Counted from the first letter of the stretch, positions 8,009-17,686 are shown. The stretch: DNA of 64,000 bases from an uncultured Sulfitobacter sp. (GCF_947497275.1 NZ_CANMFS010000006.1:124001-188000); one strand, 5' to 3'. Numbers and translations are program-made. The notes: generated by a model from the sequence alone, not told the origin.

Positions 8009-9097
8009 TCAGACCAGCGTTGTCCTAAAATCGCCGCGCAGCGCCACTTCGAGCAGCTCCAGATCTTTGGAGGCGTCGCGGTATTGCGCGACCATGCCCG
8101 GCGGGATCACGAAGGCGTCCCCCGCTTGCAGGTCGCGGTCCGGCTGACCATCGGCATGCAGCGTCATGGTGCCGTCCATCACGAAGGTAAAATAGATATC
8201 GGCATCGTGGGTAAAGGCTGGTGCATCGCCCTCCGCCCGGCGCACCACTTGAATACCTGCCACGCCCTTCGTCCCCTGGGTGATGCCGGTGTCGCGGGCG
8301 ACGAAACCCGGCACGTGGAAGGGGTGCCATTCGGCACGGTCCTTGACATGGTGCACGAAGGTCTGGCCGTCCCATTCGCGCGCCGGATCGCCTTTGCCGT
8401 TGGGCAGGGTAAACTCATGGTCGATGGTGGTCACATGCTCGGCGGGAACGCCGATCTCGATCACTTCGATGTTGGGGGAGGCTTCGACCACGCGGTGCCG
8501 GATGCCAGGAGGCTGGGTGACGCAATCGCCCGCGTGCAGGCGGATCGTGTCGCCCTGGTCTTCGTAGAGCACGTCCACCCAGCCGCGATAGCAGAAGATC
8601 AGTTGAAACCCGACGGTGTGGTAATGCACCATGTCGGGCACCGGACCGCCGTCGGGAATGCGGATATGGCTGGCGATGATCGAACCGCCGAGCCGCGAGG
8701 GGATCAGATCGCGGTAATGCATGCCCGCGCGCCCGATCACCCAAGGCGCCTCGTCGCGCAGGCGGCGCACGGCGAATTCATGCTGTGTCGTGATCGCGTC
8801 GACCTGAGGCGTGCGCGGCACGACGGAGATCCGCGTGCCGTTGGGCGCGGTCATCTCGCGCAGGCCATCCGCAAAGCTGTCGGGATCATCCGTGAGGATG
8901 CGCAGATGTCCGGGCGGCACGTCCGCGCCCTTTTCGATGCGCAGGCGCAGGCCGTGGCCGGAAAAGCTGGCCACCGAAGGATCGTCGGCCGGAAATATGT
9001 TTTCCAGCCGCATGCCCAACGTCTTGGTAAAGAACGGCAGGTCGTCGCGCAGCTCGTCGGTGGGCAGCAGAAACTCTGCAAGGATGTCTTGGCTCAT
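8009..9097 (-). CDS. VOC-like plus double-cupin domain protein
   Basis: A 362-residue soluble protein of three parts: residues 1-60 look like a half glyoxalase/VOC domain (LPTDELRDDLPFFTKTLGMR), residues about 140-235 form one cupin (HYHTVGFQLIFCYRGW, later GDCVTQPPGIRH) and residues about 280-355 form a second (DADIYFTFVMDGTMTLHADG, GDAFVIPPGMVAQY). The cupin histidines suggest metal binding. The ATG at 9097 has GGAG about ten bases upstream. Such fusions occur in Rhodobacterales but I know of no assigned reaction; an oxygenase, isomerase or sensor role are all possible. Confidence 0.75.
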   Translation of the reverse strand: MSQDILAEFLLPTDELRDDLPFFTKTLGMRLENIFPADDPSVASFSGHGLRLRIEKGADVPPGHLRILTDDPDSFADGLREMTAPNGTRISVVPRTPQVDAITTQHEFAVRRLRDEAPWVIGRAGMHYRDLIPSRLGGSIIASHIRIPDGGPVPDMVHYHTVGFQLIFCYRGWVDVLYEDQGDTIRLHAGDCVTQPPGIRHRVVEASPNIEVIEIGVPAEHVTTIDHEFTLPNGKGDPAREWDGQTFVHHVKDRAEWHPFHVPGFVARDTGITQGTKGVAGIQVVRRAEGDAPAFTHDADIYFTFVMDGTMTLHADGQPDRDLQAGDAFVIPPGMVAQYRDASKDLELLEVALRGDFRTTLV

Positions 9098-9165
9098 CGG
9101 CAAGGTGCTCCGGATCTTCTGGCCCGATCCTGCACCTGATGAAGCCGGTGCTCAAGGGCCGGCAA

Positions 9166-9199
9166 TGTCGCCCGCCATCCCAAGCGGGGGCAGGCGACA
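9166..9199 (-). terminator. Hairpin downstream of leuB
   Basis: TGTCGCCTGCC and GGCGGGCGACA (read on the minus strand) form an 11-bp stem with one G-U pair around a 12-base loop, just after the leuB stop. No uridine run follows, so it is either a weak intrinsic terminator or a 3-prime stabilising hairpin. Confidence 0.45.
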
Positions 9200-9203
9200 G
9201 GTT

Positions 9204-10310
9204 TCAAAGGGACGCGTCCAGCGCGGCAAGGATGGCGTCGCCCATCTCGGCGGTGGTGATCGGCGTTCCGTCTTCGGGGCCCATCAGATCGGCGGTGCGC
9301 GCGCCGTCCGCCAACACCTGCTCCACGGCCTTTTCCAGCCGCGCCGCCTCGTCCCCCTGATCGAAGGAATAGCGCAACGCCATCGCAAAGCTCAGGATGC
9401 AGGCGATTGGATTGGCCTTGCCCTGACCCGCAATGTCAGGCGCAGAGCCGTGTACCGGCTCGTACAGCGCCTTGGGGCGGCCATCGGCATTGGGCGCGCC
9501 GAGGGACGCAGAAGGCAGCATGCCGAGCGATCCTGTCAGCATCGCCGCGCAATCGCTCAGGATGTCACCGAAGAGGTTGTCCGTGACGATCACGTCGAAC
9601 TGTTTGGGCGCGCGGACGAGCTGCATCGCGCCGTTGTCGGCGTACATGTGGCTCAGCTCGACGTCAGGGTAATCCTCGTCGTGTACCTTCTGCACCACTT
9701 CGCGCCACAGGATGCCGCTTTCCATCACGTTGGCTTTTTCCATGGAACACACTTTATTGCCACGGCGGCGGGCCAGCTCGAACGCCGAGCGCGCCACGCG
9801 GTCGATCTCGCTTTCGGTATAACGCTGGGTGTTGATGCCGACACGCTCGTTGCCTTCCTCGAAGATGCCGCGCGGCTCTCCGAAATAGACGCCAGAGGTC
9901 AGCTCGCGTACGATCATGATGTCCAGACCCGCCACGACGTCCTTTTTCAGCGATGAGAAATCCGCCAGCGCGTCGAAACATTGCGCCGGGCGCAGGTTGG
10001 AGAACAGATCCATCTCTTTGCGCAGACGCAGCAGGCCGCGCTCGGGCTTTACTGAAAAGTCCAGATTGTCGTATTTTGGTCCACCCACGGCCCCCAACAG
10101 GACCGCATCCGCCGCCAGCGCCCTGGCCATCGTATCATCGTGCAGGGGCGTGCCGTGTTTGTCATAAGCCGCCCCCCCGACCAGATCATGTTCGACGTCG
10201 AAGGCAAGATCGCGCTTGGCGCCGAACCAGTCGATGATGCGTGTGACCTGCCCCATGACTTCGGGGCCGATGCCGTCACCGGCGAGGATCAAAAGGGTGG
10301 GGTTTGCCAT
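9204..10310 (-). CDS. leuB: 3-isopropylmalate dehydrogenase
   Basis: A 368-residue cytoplasmic NAD-dependent enzyme converting 3-isopropylmalate to 2-oxoisocaproate in leucine synthesis. Diagnostic stretches are [14 protein letters not shown] at the start, [12 protein letters not shown], the substrate loop [20 protein letters not shown] and [15 protein letters not shown]. The ATG at 10310 has GGAG eight bases upstream. It follows, on the same strand and at a distance, leuC and leuD with unrelated genes between, an arrangement I recognise from other Rhodobacterales. Confidence 0.96.
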   Translation of the reverse strand: MANPTLLILAGDGIGPEVMGQVTRIIDWFGAKRDLAFDVEHDLVGGAAYDKHGTPLHDDTMARALAADAVLLGAVGGPKYDNLDFSVKPERGLLRLRKEMDLFSNLRPAQCFDALADFSSLKKDVVAGLDIMIVRELTSGVYFGEPRGIFEEGNERVGINTQRYTESEIDRVARSAFELARRRGNKVCSMEKANVMESGILWREVVQKVHDEDYPDVELSHMYADNGAMQLVRAPKQFDVIVTDNLFGDILSDCAAMLTGSLGMLPSASLGAPNADGRPKALYEPVHGSAPDIAGQGKANPIACILSFAMALRYSFDQGDEAARLEKAVEQVLADGARTADLMGPEDGTPITTAEMGDAILAALDASL

Positions 10311-10363
10311 GTGTCGCTCCTGAAAATAGTTGGTTCAGGGCGTAGCGCGGCGCGCCAGAAGCG

Positions 10364-11359
10364 TCAAGGATCGCGGCGTTCGAGGTCTGCCCACAGCAGG
10401 TCATGGCGGCTGGCCGAAGGGGTGCGGATCGTGCCGAAATTCTCGACCTTCCAGTCGCTTGACGGCAGCAGATAATCAACCCGCAGATCGCCGGGATCGG
10501 GATCATCGAAATCCGCCGTCGGCGTGTCCGGGAACGGATCTTGCAACTGCGGATGGGTCAGTAGCGCGCGTATCGCTTCGGGTCGCCCCTGTCCGCGGTC
10601 GGGGTCCATGTTGGCCACGCCCAGCAAGACGAAAGGCAGGGCGCTGTCGGCGCGGGCGAGATAGTCGAGCCAGAACGCAGCCTCGTCATGGTTGCGCCGT
10701 CCGTTGCGGTCTTCAGCACCGTCGAAAACGGGGGGGGCCGCGTGAAAGGTCATCACCCGCACCGTGCCGTGATCGGGCGTAGCGACCGGTACGATCCAGT
10801 GGCCTTTGGATGACAAACGCTGCGCTGCGTGAACTTGCGCACCGCCGAAGGGCGCGCCGTCAACCTGTGGATAGATATTGTCAGGCAGATCGCGCCACAG
10901 GAGCGCGGTGTAATCTTCGACCTCGTTTCCCACGATCGGAAAACGCGACAAGATCGCCATCCCCCCTGCGCCGTAGAAGCGGCCATAACCCTGCGCGTCG
11001 TCGGCATCGCCCAATCGCCCGTCCGCGTTCAGGTCCAGACCGCTTTGCCTGCCGGCGTTCGTCGGCCGCGTGAAACGGTGCGGATAGGACAGCCCGCGCG
11101 CTGCCAGAGTGTCGGCGAAAGCGTTCAACGCAGTGGCGCGCAGGTCAAAATCGAAATCCTGAACCACGATAATATCGGCGTCCGCCTGGATGATCGTATC
11201 CTGCACAGCAGTAATCTGCGGGTCGTCGCCGCGCAGGATATCGCGCAGCAACAGGCCCGGACCCTTGCGCGAGGCGTCGGTGTGAAACGTGGCGATCCTC
11301 AGCGGCTCGGCCCAAAGCGGCGCACCGGCGAAAACCAATGCGACTGCAACCGCGATCAG
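10364..11359 (-). CDS. Secreted endonuclease/exonuclease/phosphatase family protein
   Basis: Begins with a signal peptide (RLIAVAVALVFAGAPLWAEP) and continues as an EEP fold: LRIATFHTD, DADIIVVQDFDFD, VMTFHAAPP, VLLGVANMDPD and a final DYLLPS...HD. The normal LGDFN is LGVANMD, so a key metal-site residue is changed and catalysis is uncertain. No ATG lies before the signal peptide; the coding start is probably a CTG at 11359 that overlaps the upstream stop, or another rare start. The protein would act in the periplasm on phosphoester or nucleic-acid substrates. It is coupled to the upstream membrane-protein gene. Confidence 0.7.
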   Translation of the reverse strand: MIAVAVALVFAGAPLWAEPLRIATFHTDASRKGPGLLLRDILRGDDPQITAVQDTIIQADADIIVVQDFDFDLRATALNAFADTLAARGLSYPHRFTRPTNAGRQSGLDLNADGRLGDADDAQGYGRFYGAGGMAILSRFPIVGNEVEDYTALLWRDLPDNIYPQVDGAPFGGAQVHAAQRLSSKGHWIVPVATPDHGTVRVMTFHAAPPVFDGAEDRNGRRNHDEAAFWLDYLARADSALPFVLLGVANMDPDRGQGRPEAIRALLTHPQLQDPFPDTPTADFDDPDPGDLRVDYLLPSSDWKVENFGTIRTPSASRHDLLWADLERRDP

Positions 11360-12183
11360 GCGGGTTGCATACCCTCTGCGTCGGCATCCGCATATGCGCG
11401 GCGACGCTTCTTGTGGATCATGTCTGCGATCTTGCCCATCGCGATGCCGCGCATGATGATGCTTGCCGGAAGAAAGGCCCATGCTGCGATTGTCCAGATC
11501 AGAGTTTGCGGATTCTGCAATGTAATCGGGTCTATCAGATCCGCCGCCATCTTGACCACAGCAGGTACGAGGAAAGGCAGCAGGAAGCCAAGCGCGATGT
11601 TGATCCGTGCATCGCGGTGCAGCCGGTCCAGCACATCTCCGCCTGCCGTTGGATCGAACAGCGGGAGATTGACCCAGACGTTGAATGCACGCCCCCGCGC
11701 GGGCCAGTTCAGTACCCGCACCAGAACGAGGAACGCCGTCATGGCAATTAGCGAAATGACATAGGAAAGCCCGGCGGCGGTACGCACGAAATCGATCGTC
11801 TGCTGCGACGCGTTATCGGGCAGCATCAGAACCATCAACCGCACCGGCGAGAACGGGAAATCGATGCTGTTGCCGACGATCGTACCGATCGAGGTGAAGG
11901 CTCCGGTCAGAACGGTTGGCTGGGTGAGACCTTTGAGGATCGCGCTGAGCAGGAATACGATGAAAAACAGGGCGAGAAAGCGCAGGCGGTTGAACGGTGC
12001 CGCGTCGCGGAATTCGACAATGCTGGGAAAGACGGAGTTGTATTCGACGAAGGTCAGAACAGCCGCAAGCAACGCCGCAAGAAGGACGATCTGAGTCGAA
12101 TCGCTGGCAAGACCCGGCAACATGAGGGCCGGTGTCATTATCAAAATCGCCACCAGCAGTCCGCGCGCAGCGGCACTGATCAT
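11356..12183 (-). CDS. Multi-pass membrane protein of unknown function
   Basis: About 275 residues with roughly six hydrophobic segments, including GLLVAILIMTPALMLPGLA, QIVLLAALLAAVLTF, FLALFFIVFLLSAILKGL and IWTIAAWAFLPASIIMRGIA, and a basic C-terminal tail (HKKRRRAY). I do not recognise a family. The ATG at 12183 is preferred; a TTG four codons upstream is possible. It overlaps the following secreted EEP-family gene, suggesting the two are made together, and lies between leuD and leuB. Confidence 0.7.
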   Translation of the reverse strand: MISAAARGLLVAILIMTPALMLPGLASDSTQIVLLAALLAAVLTFVEYNSVFPSIVEFRDAAPFNRLRFLALFFIVFLLSAILKGLTQPTVLTGAFTSIGTIVGNSIDFPFSPVRLMVLMLPDNASQQTIDFVRTAAGLSYVISLIAMTAFLVLVRVLNWPARGRAFNVWVNLPLFDPTAGGDVLDRLHRDARINIALGFLLPFLVPAVVKMAADLIDPITLQNPQTLIWTIAAWAFLPASIIMRGIAMGKIADMIHKKRRRAYADADAEGMQPA

Positions 12184-12423
12184 ACGTGCTATCAAAACTC
12201 TATCCCTTCAAACTGGCCAGCCGCGATTCGATGCCGCGTACTTGTTCCAACTTGATGCCTTCAGGGTACGGAAGGCCTGCCTCATTGTTGTCACAATCGT
12301 GCCTTCTTTCGCCTTAATGCTCAAGACCATTGCTGTATCTGGCTGTATTGTCGGGGCGTTTTCAGGGAAGGGGTGGTGCGTTCTTGCATCATTTCCGAGG
12401 CAAGATTTAGGCAAGCGCAACAT

Positions 12424-12452
12424 CTTGTGGGCGCTGCATGCGCGCCCACAAG
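12424..12452 (-). terminator. Strong hairpin downstream of leuD
   Basis: CTTGTGGGCGC (12424-12434) and GCGCCCACAAG (12442-12452) form a perfect 11-bp stem with a 7-base loop, 38 bp beyond the leuD stop. There is no clear T run on the minus strand, so it may be an atypical terminator or mRNA-end stabiliser. The rest of the roughly 300-bp gap 12184-12489 shows no gene. Confidence 0.5.
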
Positions 12453-12489
12453 GAAATCCGGTTCAATTTGAACGAAGTTTACGGAAAGG

Positions 12490-13095
12490 TTAAACCCAAG
12501 GGCGACTTTGCGCAGCCGTCGCCTCGAACGCGTCAATGGATGTCTCCTTTTCCATCGTCAGGCCGATGTCGTCCAAACCGTTCATCAGGCAGTGTTTCTT
12601 GAACGGGTCGATGTCGAAAGTGAAAACGTCACCGTCCGACGAGGTGATTTTCTGGCTTTCCAGATCCACCTCGATGCGCGCGTTTGCGCCTTTTTCAGCG
12701 TCCTTCATCAACAAATCCACCTGCTCCTGTGGCAGCACGATGGGCAGGATGCCGTTCTTGAAACAGTTGTTGTAGAAGATGTCCGCGTAGCTGGGTGCGA
12801 TTACGCAGGTGATGCCGAAATCCGCGATGGCCCAGGGCGCGTGTTCGCGCGACGAACCGCAGCCGAAATTGTCGCCGGCGACGAGGATCTGTGCCTCGCG
12901 GTACTGTGGCTTGTTGAGGACGAAATCGGGAATTTCGTTGCGGTCGTCGTCATAGCGCATCTCGTCGAACAGATTCACGCCAAGACCGGACCGCTTGATC
13001 GTCTTGAGGAACTGCTTGGGGATGATCATGTCGGTGTCGATGTTGATCAGTGGCATGGGTGCGGCAATGCCGCTGAGTGTGGTGAACTTGTTCAT
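12490..13095 (-). CDS. leuD: 3-isopropylmalate dehydratase small subunit
   Basis: 201 residues, normal for LeuD. It forms the heterodimeric isopropylmalate isomerase with LeuC. Family signatures: [16 protein letters not shown] near the N-terminus, [17 protein letters not shown] in the middle and [15 protein letters not shown]. The ATG at 13095 is preceded by AGGAG nine bases upstream, so longer frame extensions are rejected. It is separated from leuC by an HdeD-like gene on the same strand, whose stress promoter could also feed leuD. Confidence 0.96.
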   Translation of the reverse strand: MNKFTTLSGIAAPMPLINIDTDMIIPKQFLKTIKRSGLGVNLFDEMRYDDDRNEIPDFVLNKPQYREAQILVAGDNFGCGSSREHAPWAIADFGITCVIAPSYADIFYNNCFKNGILPIVLPQEQVDLLMKDAEKGANARIEVDLESQKITSSDGDVFTFDIDPFKKHCLMNGLDDIGLTMEKETSIDAFEATAAQSRPWV

Positions 13096-13237
13096 GTCAA
13101 AGAACTCCTGTTGTCCGACCGGCACAGGTCCCGGTCGTATATGAATGAGAAAGGCGCGCAGGATACCGCGCGCAAAAATGGGCCAGGCACCCGTTTGGGT
13201 GTCCGGCCATCAGGTCGGGGCAGGCTGTTCGGGTGGC

Positions 13238-13771
13238 TCAGACGGTGGTATCGTCCGGCAGATTGCGGGCGTTCGGCGCGCGCGGACGCAGGGTAAGCAG
13301 GGCAAATCCTGTCGTGATCAACTCGATCCCCAATACAATTCCGGGCAGCGTGACAGACGCCGTAAACAGGTTGAAAGCAATCATCAGTGCCAGTGCGACG
13401 GAGACGACGCCTGACAGTACCAGAAACAGCGTCCGGTCCGCCATCCGCCGTTTCCACGCAAGATACAGCTGCATCAGGCCGGAACCCATGAACAATACAC
13501 CGAACAGGCTGGTAAGCGAGAGCATCCCGCCGAACGGATTGAAGAGGAACGAGACGCCCAAGAGCACCCCGAGAATACCGAAGCCGATGTTCCAGAACCG
13601 GTCCTCTGCGTCCCGCAGCCCCTGTACGATGTGCAGGATCCCCGCCGCGATGAAGGCGATGCCGACATAGATCGTTGCGGCCAACGACGCGGCAAAGGGC
13701 GCGAACAGCGCCCAGATGCCACCGATCAGCAGAATGATTCCGGACAGGATAAAGAAAATGCGATTGCTCAT
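13238..13771 (-). CDS. HdeD-like (DUF308) membrane protein
   Basis: 177 residues with six hydrophobic helices in three pairs, the DUF308 pattern of E. coli acid-resistance protein HdeD: FFILSGIILLIGGIWALFAP, then IYVGIAFIAAGILHIVQGLR, FGILGVLLGVSFLFNPFGG and LFLVLSGVVSVALALMIAF. Function in the inner membrane under acid or general stress is inferred from the family. The ATG at 13771 has GGAG in a good position. It sits between leuC and leuD and has its own EcfG-type promoter at 13806-13831, marking it as a stress-regulon member. Confidence 0.85.
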   Translation of the reverse strand: MSNRIFFILSGIILLIGGIWALFAPFAASLAATIYVGIAFIAAGILHIVQGLRDAEDRFWNIGFGILGVLLGVSFLFNPFGGMLSLTSLFGVLFMGSGLMQLYLAWKRRMADRTLFLVLSGVVSVALALMIAFNLFTASVTLPGIVLGIELITTGFALLTLRPRAPNARNLPDDTTV

Positions 13772-13805
13772 GGGGTGTCTCCAGCGAAGTTGCTTTCGCT
13801 GGATC

Positions 13806-13831
13806 AACGTGCATCCACACGCGGCGGTTCC
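13806..13831 (-). promoter_or_regulatory. EcfG-type promoter for the HdeD-like gene
   Basis: On the minus strand GGAAC (13831-13827) is followed after exactly 17 bp by CGTT (13809-13806), an exact match to the alphaproteobacterial EcfG consensus GGAAC-N16/17-CGTT. The predicted transcript would begin about 25 bp before the ATG at 13771. Confidence 0.75.
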
Positions 13832-13866
13832 CGTTCCGAAGCCGTGGATCGGGGCGCGCCGTCATG

Positions 13867-15273
13867 CTACATCATCTCCCGCACGTCGGTCAGGTGGCCC
13901 GTCACTGCCGCCGCCGCCGCCATCGCGGGGCTCATCAGGTGCGTGCGTCCGCCGCGGCCCTGACGGCCTTCGAAGTTGCGGTTGGACGTGGCCGCACACC
14001 GCTCGCCGGGGGCGAGTTGATCGGGGTTCATCGCCAGACACATCGAACAACCCGCAAGCCGCCATTCAAAACCGGCATCCCTGAAGATATCGGCAAGGCC
14101 TTCTTCTTCGGCCTGCGCACGCACAAGGCCGGATCCGGGGACGACCATCGCGCGCATCCCGTCCTTGATCTTCTTGCCTTTCAGAATTTCGGCGGCGGCG
14201 CGCAGATCCTCGATCCGACCGTTGGTGCAGGACCCGATAAACACGGTGTCGATCGTCACCTCGTTCAGCGGTATGCCCGCCTTCAGTCCCATGTAGTCAA
14301 GGCTGCGCTGTGCGGCTTCGACCTTGCCGCCCTTGAAATCGGCGGGCGACGGTACCTTCGCCGTAATGGGCAGCACGTCTTCGGGCGATGTACCCCACGT
14401 GACCACGGGCGCGATGTCTTCGCCTTTCAGGGTCACAACCTTGTCCCAATGGGCGTCGTCGTCGGAATAAAGCGTCTTCCACCATGCAAGGGCGGCTTCC
14501 CACTGGGCGCCCTTGGGCGCGTGGGGGCGGCCCATGCAGTATTCAAACGTCTTCTCGTCAGGGGCGATCAGGCCCGCCCGTGCGCCCCCCTCGATGGCCA
14601 TGTTGCACACGGTCATGCGGCCTTCCATCGAGAGGTCGCGGATCGCCTCGCCGCAGTATTCGATGACATAGCCGGTGCCACCCGCCGTGCCGGTTTCACC
14701 GATCACGGACAGGGTGATGTCCTTGGCGGTCACGCCGGGGCGCAGCTTGCCAGTGATTTCCACCTTCATGTTCTTGCCTTTGCGCTGAATAAGCGTCTGG
14801 GTAGCCAGAACATGCTCGACCTCGGATGTGCCGATGCCGTGGGCCAGCGCGCCGAACGCACCATGCGTGGCGGTGTGGCTGTCGCCGCACACCACGGTCA
14901 TGCCGGGCAGGGTCCAACCCTGCTCGGGGCCGACGATATGCACGATGCCCTGACGGACATCGGACACGGGGTAATAGTGGATGCCGAAATCCTTGGCGTT
15001 CTTGTCCAGTGCCTCGACCTGAATGCGGCTGTCCGCCGTCATCGTCTCGGCGTTCGCGCGGTCGAGCGTCGTGGGCACGTTGTGATCGGGCACGGCAATC
15101 GTCTTATCGGGTGCGCGCACGGTACGATTCGTCATGCGCAGTCCTTCAAAGGCCTGCGGCGACGTCACCTCGTGTACGAGATGCCGGTCGATATACAGAA
15201 GGCAGGTGCCATCGTCCGCTTCATGCGCGACATGGGCATCCCAGATTTTATCATAGAGCGTTTTGGGGGACAT
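13867..15273 (-). CDS. leuC: 3-isopropylmalate dehydratase large subunit
   Basis: 468 residues, aconitase superfamily, carrying the 4Fe-4S cluster of isopropylmalate isomerase. [18 protein letters not shown] opens the protein; [29 protein letters not shown] and the final CSMCLAMN supply the signature and cluster cysteines. The ATG at 15273 has GAGAGGA upstream. It is divergent from the mscS gene and followed by the HdeD-like gene. Confidence 0.97.
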   Translation of the reverse strand: MSPKTLYDKIWDAHVAHEADDGTCLLYIDRHLVHEVTSPQAFEGLRMTNRTVRAPDKTIAVPDHNVPTTLDRANAETMTADSRIQVEALDKNAKDFGIHYYPVSDVRQGIVHIVGPEQGWTLPGMTVVCGDSHTATHGAFGALAHGIGTSEVEHVLATQTLIQRKGKNMKVEITGKLRPGVTAKDITLSVIGETGTAGGTGYVIEYCGEAIRDLSMEGRMTVCNMAIEGGARAGLIAPDEKTFEYCMGRPHAPKGAQWEAALAWWKTLYSDDDAHWDKVVTLKGEDIAPVVTWGTSPEDVLPITAKVPSPADFKGGKVEAAQRSLDYMGLKAGIPLNEVTIDTVFIGSCTNGRIEDLRAAAEILKGKKIKDGMRAMVVPGSGLVRAQAEEEGLADIFRDAGFEWRLAGCSMCLAMNPDQLAPGERCAATSNRNFEGRQGRGGRTHLMSPAMAAAAAVTGHLTDVREMM

Positions 15274-15519
15274 GCGGTCCTCTCCCTTGGGTCAGGTTGT
15301 TTGAAAACAGTCGGGGCCGCGCGGCGATGCACGGTGCGGCACGCTTATAGTCGTGCAAGCACGGTATGCGTCGCGCCGAAAAAGCGTTCGCGCAGGCGGG
15401 TGCGGTCGGTCTGGTTGAAAACAGGTCTCATGGCGCTATCAGTTACAGGCATCGGTGCAATGCTGCAAGGCTTGCGGGGGGTACTGCATCGTGCGACGAT
15501 TCGCACAAAAGGAGATTCG

Positions 15520-16860
15520 ATGGACGAAGCTGTAGACCCGTTTGCCGAATTCCTGTTCACGCTTCAGGGAATTTGGGTCAATGTGCTTGGCTTCGTCGAA
15601 GGTGTGGCGCAACCGGGGTGGCGGCAGAACCAGCTGTTGATCGTTTTCGGTCTGGCGATCCTTTCTTGGCTGCTGCACCGCAAATCCGGAACGTGGCTGG
15701 AAAACCGTGTCCGTGCCCGCGAGGGCTGGGCGAAATGGCAGTTGCGCGCGGTCGTGCAACTCAAACGTCGGCTTGGCCTGATCTGGTTCTCGGCGATGGC
15801 GTGGGGCGTGTATCTGGTCATGCAGAACATCACCTGGCCGTCGCGCTCGTATCTGATCGGACTGGCGGCGACGCTTGCCGCCGTTTGGGTCGGCATCGCC
15901 TTCGCATCGCGGTTGGTGCGTAATCGCCCGCTGCGGCGGACCGTGACCTGGGCCCTGTGGATCTACGCGACGCTCTATTTCCTCAATGTGTCCGACGACG
16001 TGGCCGTCTTTCTTGACAGAATCGCATTGCAGGTCGGTGATTTCCGGCTGTCGGTGCTGACGCTGATCACCGCGCTGGTGGTGATCGGCATGATGCTCAC
16101 ACTGGCCCGCGTGGCGTCGCACGCCAGCGCCACCACGATCCGCAAGAACGAAGACATCAGCCCGTCGATGCAGGTGCTCGCCGTCAAGGGGGTGCAACTG
16201 GCGCTTTACGGCGTTGCCTTTTATCTGGGGGTCAAGGCGGTCGGAATCGACCTCACCGGCCTTGCCGTCCTGTCCGGTGCGATCGGCGTGGGCCTCGGTT
16301 TCGGTTTGCAAAAAGTCGTATCGAACCTTGTTTCCGGTGTGATCATCCTGCTGGATAAATCGATCAAACCGGGTGATGTCATTTCGCTGGGCGAGACGTT
16401 CGGCTGGATTCAGACGCTGGGCGCGCGCTATGCGTCCGTCGTCACGCGCGACGGCAAGGAGTACCTGATCCCGAACGAAGACCTGATCACCGGACAGGTG
16501 GTGAACTGGTCCCATTCCAATGACTTCGTGCGCCTCGATATCTATTTCGGCACCGCTTACGCGGATGATCCACACGCGGTCCGCAAGCTGGCGATCGAAG
16601 CGGCATCGGGTGTCGACCGGGTGCTGAAAAGCCGCGCGCCGGTTTGTCATATCGTCGGATTCGGGGACAGCAGCGTCGACTACATCCTGCGGTTCTGGAT
16701 TCGCGATCCGACGGGCGGGCTGACTAACATTCGGGGCAACGTGTATCTGGCGCTTTGGGATGCCTTCAAAGAGAACGATATTTCCATCCCATTCCCGCAG
16801 CGCGAGGTACGTATGCTGAACCGGCAGGACACAGAGGCGCAACCGGGCCTTGCCGACTGA
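15520..16860 (+). CDS. MscS-family mechanosensitive ion channel
   Basis: 446 residues. Several N-terminal hydrophobic helices precede the conserved pore helix and beta domain: the stretch starting near residue 246 contains GLAVLSGAIGVGLGFGLQKV and LDKSIKPGDVISLGETFGWI, then RYASVVTRDGKEYLIPNEDL and VVNWSHSN, all standard MscS elements. The start ATG at 15520 has AAAAGGAG five bases upstream; a much longer upstream frame is only the complement of leuC. It protects against hypo-osmotic shock in the inner membrane. The following gene begins 56 bp later with its own stress promoter. Confidence 0.92.
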   Translation: MDEAVDPFAEFLFTLQGIWVNVLGFVEGVAQPGWRQNQLLIVFGLAILSWLLHRKSGTWLENRVRAREGWAKWQLRAVVQLKRRLGLIWFSAMAWGVYLVMQNITWPSRSYLIGLAATLAAVWVGIAFASRLVRNRPLRRTVTWALWIYATLYFLNVSDDVAVFLDRIALQVGDFRLSVLTLITALVVIGMMLTLARVASHASATTIRKNEDISPSMQVLAVKGVQLALYGVAFYLGVKAVGIDLTGLAVLSGAIGVGLGFGLQKVVSNLVSGVIILLDKSIKPGDVISLGETFGWIQTLGARYASVVTRDGKEYLIPNEDLITGQVVNWSHSNDFVRLDIYFGTAYADDPHAVRKLAIEAASGVDRVLKSRAPVCHIVGFGDSSVDYILRFWIRDPTGGLTNIRGNVYLALWDAFKENDISIPFPQREVRMLNRQDTEAQPGLAD

Positions 16861-16870
16861 GCTTGCGGCG

Positions 16871-16896
16871 GGAACTTGCGATGCCACCGGTACGTT
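16871..16896 (+). promoter_or_regulatory. EcfG-type promoter upstream of the flavodoxin-reductase-like gene
   Basis: GGAAC (16871-16875) and CGTT (16893-16896) are spaced by exactly 17 bp, matching the EcfG consensus. The ribosome-binding site GAAGGAG and ATG at 16917 follow closely, leaving a leader of only about a dozen bases. Confidence 0.7.
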
Positions 16897-16916
16897 GGTT
16901 TTCGAAGGAGTTCACC

Positions 16917-17585
16917 ATGACCCAGACGATCACGTTGATATCGAAAACGCGACTAACACCCGACACCAACCGGTACCTCTTCGAGCGCCCGGACGGGCTG
17001 GAATTCGAGCCGGGACAGGCGACCGAACTGACCTTGAAAAAGGAAGGCTGGACTGACGAGGGCCGCCCATTCACATTCACGTCCCTGCCGGATGAAAATG
17101 CGCTTGAATTCGTCATCAAGAGTTACCCCGATCACGACGGCGTCACCGAACAGCTTTCCAGGCTGGAACCGGGCGACCGGGTCGAGATCGCGGAACCCTT
17201 CGGTGCGATCAGGGACCACGGTCCGGGCGTCTTCATCGCCGCCGGTGCAGGCATCACACCGTTCATCCCGATCCTCGAAAAACATGCTGAAACCGGCAAG
17301 ATGGATTGCACTTTGATCTTCACCAACAGCACGGAGAAAGACATCATCCTGCGCAAAAAGTGGGAACGCATGGACGGATTGACGACGGTTTTCACCGTTA
17401 CCGATCAGGAGGGCGCGCAAGTCGAAGAAGAAAAAGTCGACAAGGCGTTCCTGCAAAAGCACCTTTCACGGTTCGACCGGACGTTTTATCTGTGCGGTCC
17501 GCAGGAATTCGTCAACGATGTGCGCGACGCGTTGAAAGAGCTTGGCGCCGACGGCGACAAGATTATCACCGAAGAAGGGTGGTAA
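16917..17585 (+). CDS. FAD-binding flavodoxin/ferredoxin reductase-like oxidoreductase
   Basis: 222 residues with FAD and NAD(P)H domains of the ferredoxin-NADP reductase superfamily. RPFTFTSLPDENALEFVIKS is the flavin-binding RxYS/T-like region, GVFIAAGAGITPFIPIL is the nucleotide-binding glycine loop, and FYLCGPQEFVNDV is the C-terminal CGP motif. No ferredoxin domain is attached, so an external electron partner is needed. The ATG at 16917 has GAAGGAG before it. An exact EcfG promoter directly upstream implies induction in the general stress response, perhaps for redox repair. Confidence 0.88.
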   Translation: MTQTITLISKTRLTPDTNRYLFERPDGLEFEPGQATELTLKKEGWTDEGRPFTFTSLPDENALEFVIKSYPDHDGVTEQLSRLEPGDRVEIAEPFGAIRDHGPGVFIAAGAGITPFIPILEKHAETGKMDCTLIFTNSTEKDIILRKKWERMDGLTTVFTVTDQEGAQVEEEKVDKAFLQKHLSRFDRTFYLCGPQEFVNDVRDALKELGADGDKIITEEGW

Positions 17586-17686
17586 CGCAGCGTGCCGGCC
17601 CCTTGTCATTGAAAACGGGCGCTGCGATTGCTATTTTCCCATTAGCCCCAGCGTCGGGGGCCCGGCGACGCGATTTAAGGAGGACA

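Noticed and set aside
8084-9139. 351-codon plus-strand frame opposite the cupin gene
   Set aside because: Shadow frame; the minus strand holds recognisable cupin motifs.
13864-15519. Long plus-strand open frame upstream of and in frame with mscS
   Set aside because: It is the exact complement of leuC, lacks a ribosome-binding site, and mscS has its own strong start at 15520.
15439-16887. 482-codon minus-strand frame opposite mscS
   Set aside because: Shadow of a well-supported MscS gene, no family pattern.
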